Shown: positions 62,300 to 64,000 of the stretch, one piece after another
Numbering within the stretch: position 1 is the first letter of the stretch
Layout: each line of letters starts with the position of its first letter
From: Dermacentor variabilis
Lineage: Eukaryota; Arthropoda; Arachnida; Ixodida; Ixodidae
Direction of reading: 5' to 3'
NCBI RefSeq assembly: GCF_050947875.1
Contig: NC_134570.1
Location: 242,102,584 to 242,166,583, forward strand
Length of the DNA stretch: 64,000 nucleotides
Notes under the pieces: generated by a model
Databases searched by the model: none
What the model saw: only the letters and a program-made list of their open reading frames with translations
Told to the model about the DNA's origin: nothing
Program-made: the position numbers and the translations under genes

Positions 62300-64000
62300 G
62301 ATATGCCGTCTGGCACGACCTCATAGTCCAGTGCGCCAATACGTCGGATGACCTTGTAGGGTCCGAAATAGCGTCGCAGTAGCTTCTCACTGAGTCCTCG
62401 TCGGAGTATCGGGGTCCATACCCAAACACGGTCGCCGGGCCGGTACTCGACGAAGCGTCGTCGGAGGTTGTGTCGGCTGTCGGTCCTCTGCTGGTTCTTG
62501 ATCCGCAGAAGGGCGAGCTGTCGGGCTTCTTCGGCCCGCTGGAGATAGGTAGCGACGTCAATATTTTCCTCGTCAGTGACGTGCGGCAGCATGGCGTCGA
62601 GCGTCGCCGTGGGGTTCCTGCCGTAAACCAGCTTAAATGGCGTGATCTGTGTTGTTTCTTGCACCCCCGTGTTGTAAGCAAATGTTACGTACGGCAGGAC
62701 CGCATCCCACGTCTTGTGCTCGACGTCGACGTACATTGCTAGCATGTCGGCGATAGTCTTGTTCAGGCGCTTCGTGAGACCGTTCGTCTGCGGATGGTAG
62801 GCAGCTGTCCTCCTGTGACTTGTCTGGCTGTATTGCAGAATGGCTTGCGTGAGCTCTGCTGTAAAAGCCGTTCCTCTGTCGGTGATGAGGACTTCTGGAG
62901 CACCATGTCGCAGCAGGATGTTCTCGACGAAAAATTTCGCTACTTCGGATGCGCTGCCTTTCGGCAGAGCTTTAGTTTCAGCGAAGCGGGTGAGATAGTC
63001 CGTCGCCACGACGATCAACTTATTTCCGGAAGTTGGTGTCGGAAACGGTCCCAACAAGTCCATCCCGATCTGCTGAAAGGGTCGGTAAGAAGGCTTGATC
63101 TGCTGTAGTAATCCCGCTGGCCTTGTCGGTGGTGTCTTGCGTCGCTGACAGTCTCAGCATGTCTTCACGTAACGGGCGACATCGGCGGTTAGGTGGGGCC
63201 AGTAATGCCTTTCTTGTATTCTCGACAGCGTGCGGGAGAAACCGAGGTGCCCAGCGGTCGGATCGTCATGTAGGGCGTGCAGTACTTCTGGACGCAGCGC
63301 CGAAGGAACAACAAGAAGGTAGTTGGCGCGGACTGGTGAGAAGTTCTTCACAAGTAGGTTGTTTTGAAGCGTGAACGAAGCCAATCCACGCCTAAATGCC
63401 CTAGGGACAACGTCGGTGTGCCCTTCCAGATACTCGGCTAGGGCTTTTAGCTCCGGGTCTCCTCGTTGCTGTTCGGCGAAGTCTTCCGCGCTTATTATTC
63501 CAAGGAAGGCGTCGTCATCCTCGTCATCTTGCGGCGGCGGGTCAATGGGGCGCGTGATAGGCAATCGGCATCTGCGTGTTTTCGTCCGGATTTGTATATT
63601 ACAGTGATGTCGTATTCTTGTAGTCTGAGGCTCCACCGTGCCAGCCGTCCTGAAGGGTCCTTTAAGTTAGCTAGCCAACACAATGCGTGATGGTCGCTGA
63701 CGACTTTGAATAGCCTGCCATAAAGATAAGGGCGAAATTAACTGTAGCCCAAACGATGGCGAGGCATTCCTTTTCGGTCGTAGAATAGTTGCCTTCCGCT
63801 TTTGACAGCGACCGGCTAGCGTAAGCTATCACCTGTTCGACTCCGTTTCTCCTCTGGACTAGAACGGCACCGAGGCCTAGTCTACTGGCGTCAGTATGGA
63901 TTTCTGTTTCGGCGTACTCGTTGAAGTGCGCAAGTACTGGCGGTGACTGCATGCGTCGTTTGAGTTCTTCAAATCCGTCGGCCTGCGGCGTTTCCCACTT
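62300..64000 (-). pseudogene. Gypsy3 pol: RT end, RNase H, integrase (runs off window)
   Basis: In minus-strand order from the window edge: RT end ([18 protein letters not shown]), RNase H ([29 protein letters not shown], then [20 protein letters not shown] and DADCLSRAP), integrase H2C2 region (HDDPTAGHLGFSRTLSRIQE, HYWPHL), core MDLLGPFPTP, VLITDRGTAFTAEL, then HPQTNGLTKRLNK, and a C-terminal region RRRFVEYRPGDRVWVWTP ending near VVPDGIS. Frameshifts lie near 63730 and 63540, with a TGA at 63154-63156. The integrase DX35E glutamate position is Lys (AAG at 62770-62772). Confidence 0.87.

Noticed and set aside
1..64000. CRISPR arrays, rRNA, bacterial operons or prophage
   Set aside because: No regularly spaced direct repeats, no rRNA-like blocks and no dense collinear gene sets; the content is eukaryotic retroelements.

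Overview
This is eukaryotic DNA, most probably from an ixodid (hard) tick. The evidence is three copies of a tRNA-derived SINE resembling the Ruka family known from ixodid ticks, retrotransposon families typical of that group, and one intron-bearing host exon. Nothing looks prokaryotic: there are no operons, rRNA genes, true tRNA genes or CRISPR arrays. The one host gene I can support is the first coding exon of a mitochondrial proline dehydrogenase (28977-29297, +). It ends at a GT donor, and its later exons are not visible in the window. Almost everything else is transposable-element sequence, much of it nested.

Layout. 1-5108: a graveyard of short DNA transposons. Two 624-bp hAT-like MITEs and one 31-bp miniature each have perfect 8-bp target duplications, and a 310-bp palindromic MITE sits beside them. 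One 624-bp copy and the palindromic element lie inside the 3' end of a LINE. 5109-18965: a Ty3/gypsy element on the minus strand (Gypsy1: 177-bp LTR, tRNA-Leu-type primer site, gag, protease, RT, RNase H, integrase). It was cut up by two SINEs, a Penelope-like fragment and a full-length I-clade LINE. That LINE's endonuclease is in turn interrupted by two 1319-bp TTAA-flanked DNA elements placed head to head. Gypsy1 itself sits in the gag of another gypsy (Gypsy2).

19543-28398: an 8.9-kb segment bounded by about 430-bp inverted repeats, with no coding I recognise. 28400-30540: PRODH promoter side, exon 1 and the start of intron 1. 30540-33556: two Penelope-like 3' ends facing outward around a CR1/L2-like LINE. 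40561-45290: a nearly full-length LINE whose single reading frame appears to join PHD-like, coiled-coil, SGNH-hydrolase, endonuclease and RT domains. 47108-48058: an RTE-type LINE 3' end. 49089-50160: a 140-bp palindrome and a mariner-type transposase relic. 51310-52150: a TTAA-flanked terminus followed by a THAP zinc-finger relic. 52751-57885: two oppositely oriented LINE copies. 58100-58415: a hAT-type MITE. 59140-59770: a GIY-YIG endonuclease fragment of a Penelope-like element. 61395-61624: a third SINE. 62300-64000: a third gypsy pol, running off the window.

All retrotransposon frames seen carry stops or frameshifts except the I-clade ORF1 (399 codons, open). The window therefore reads as intergenic or intronic tick DNA in which insertion order can be worked out from target-site duplications. 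Clade names rest on motif reading only, since no database search was possible.
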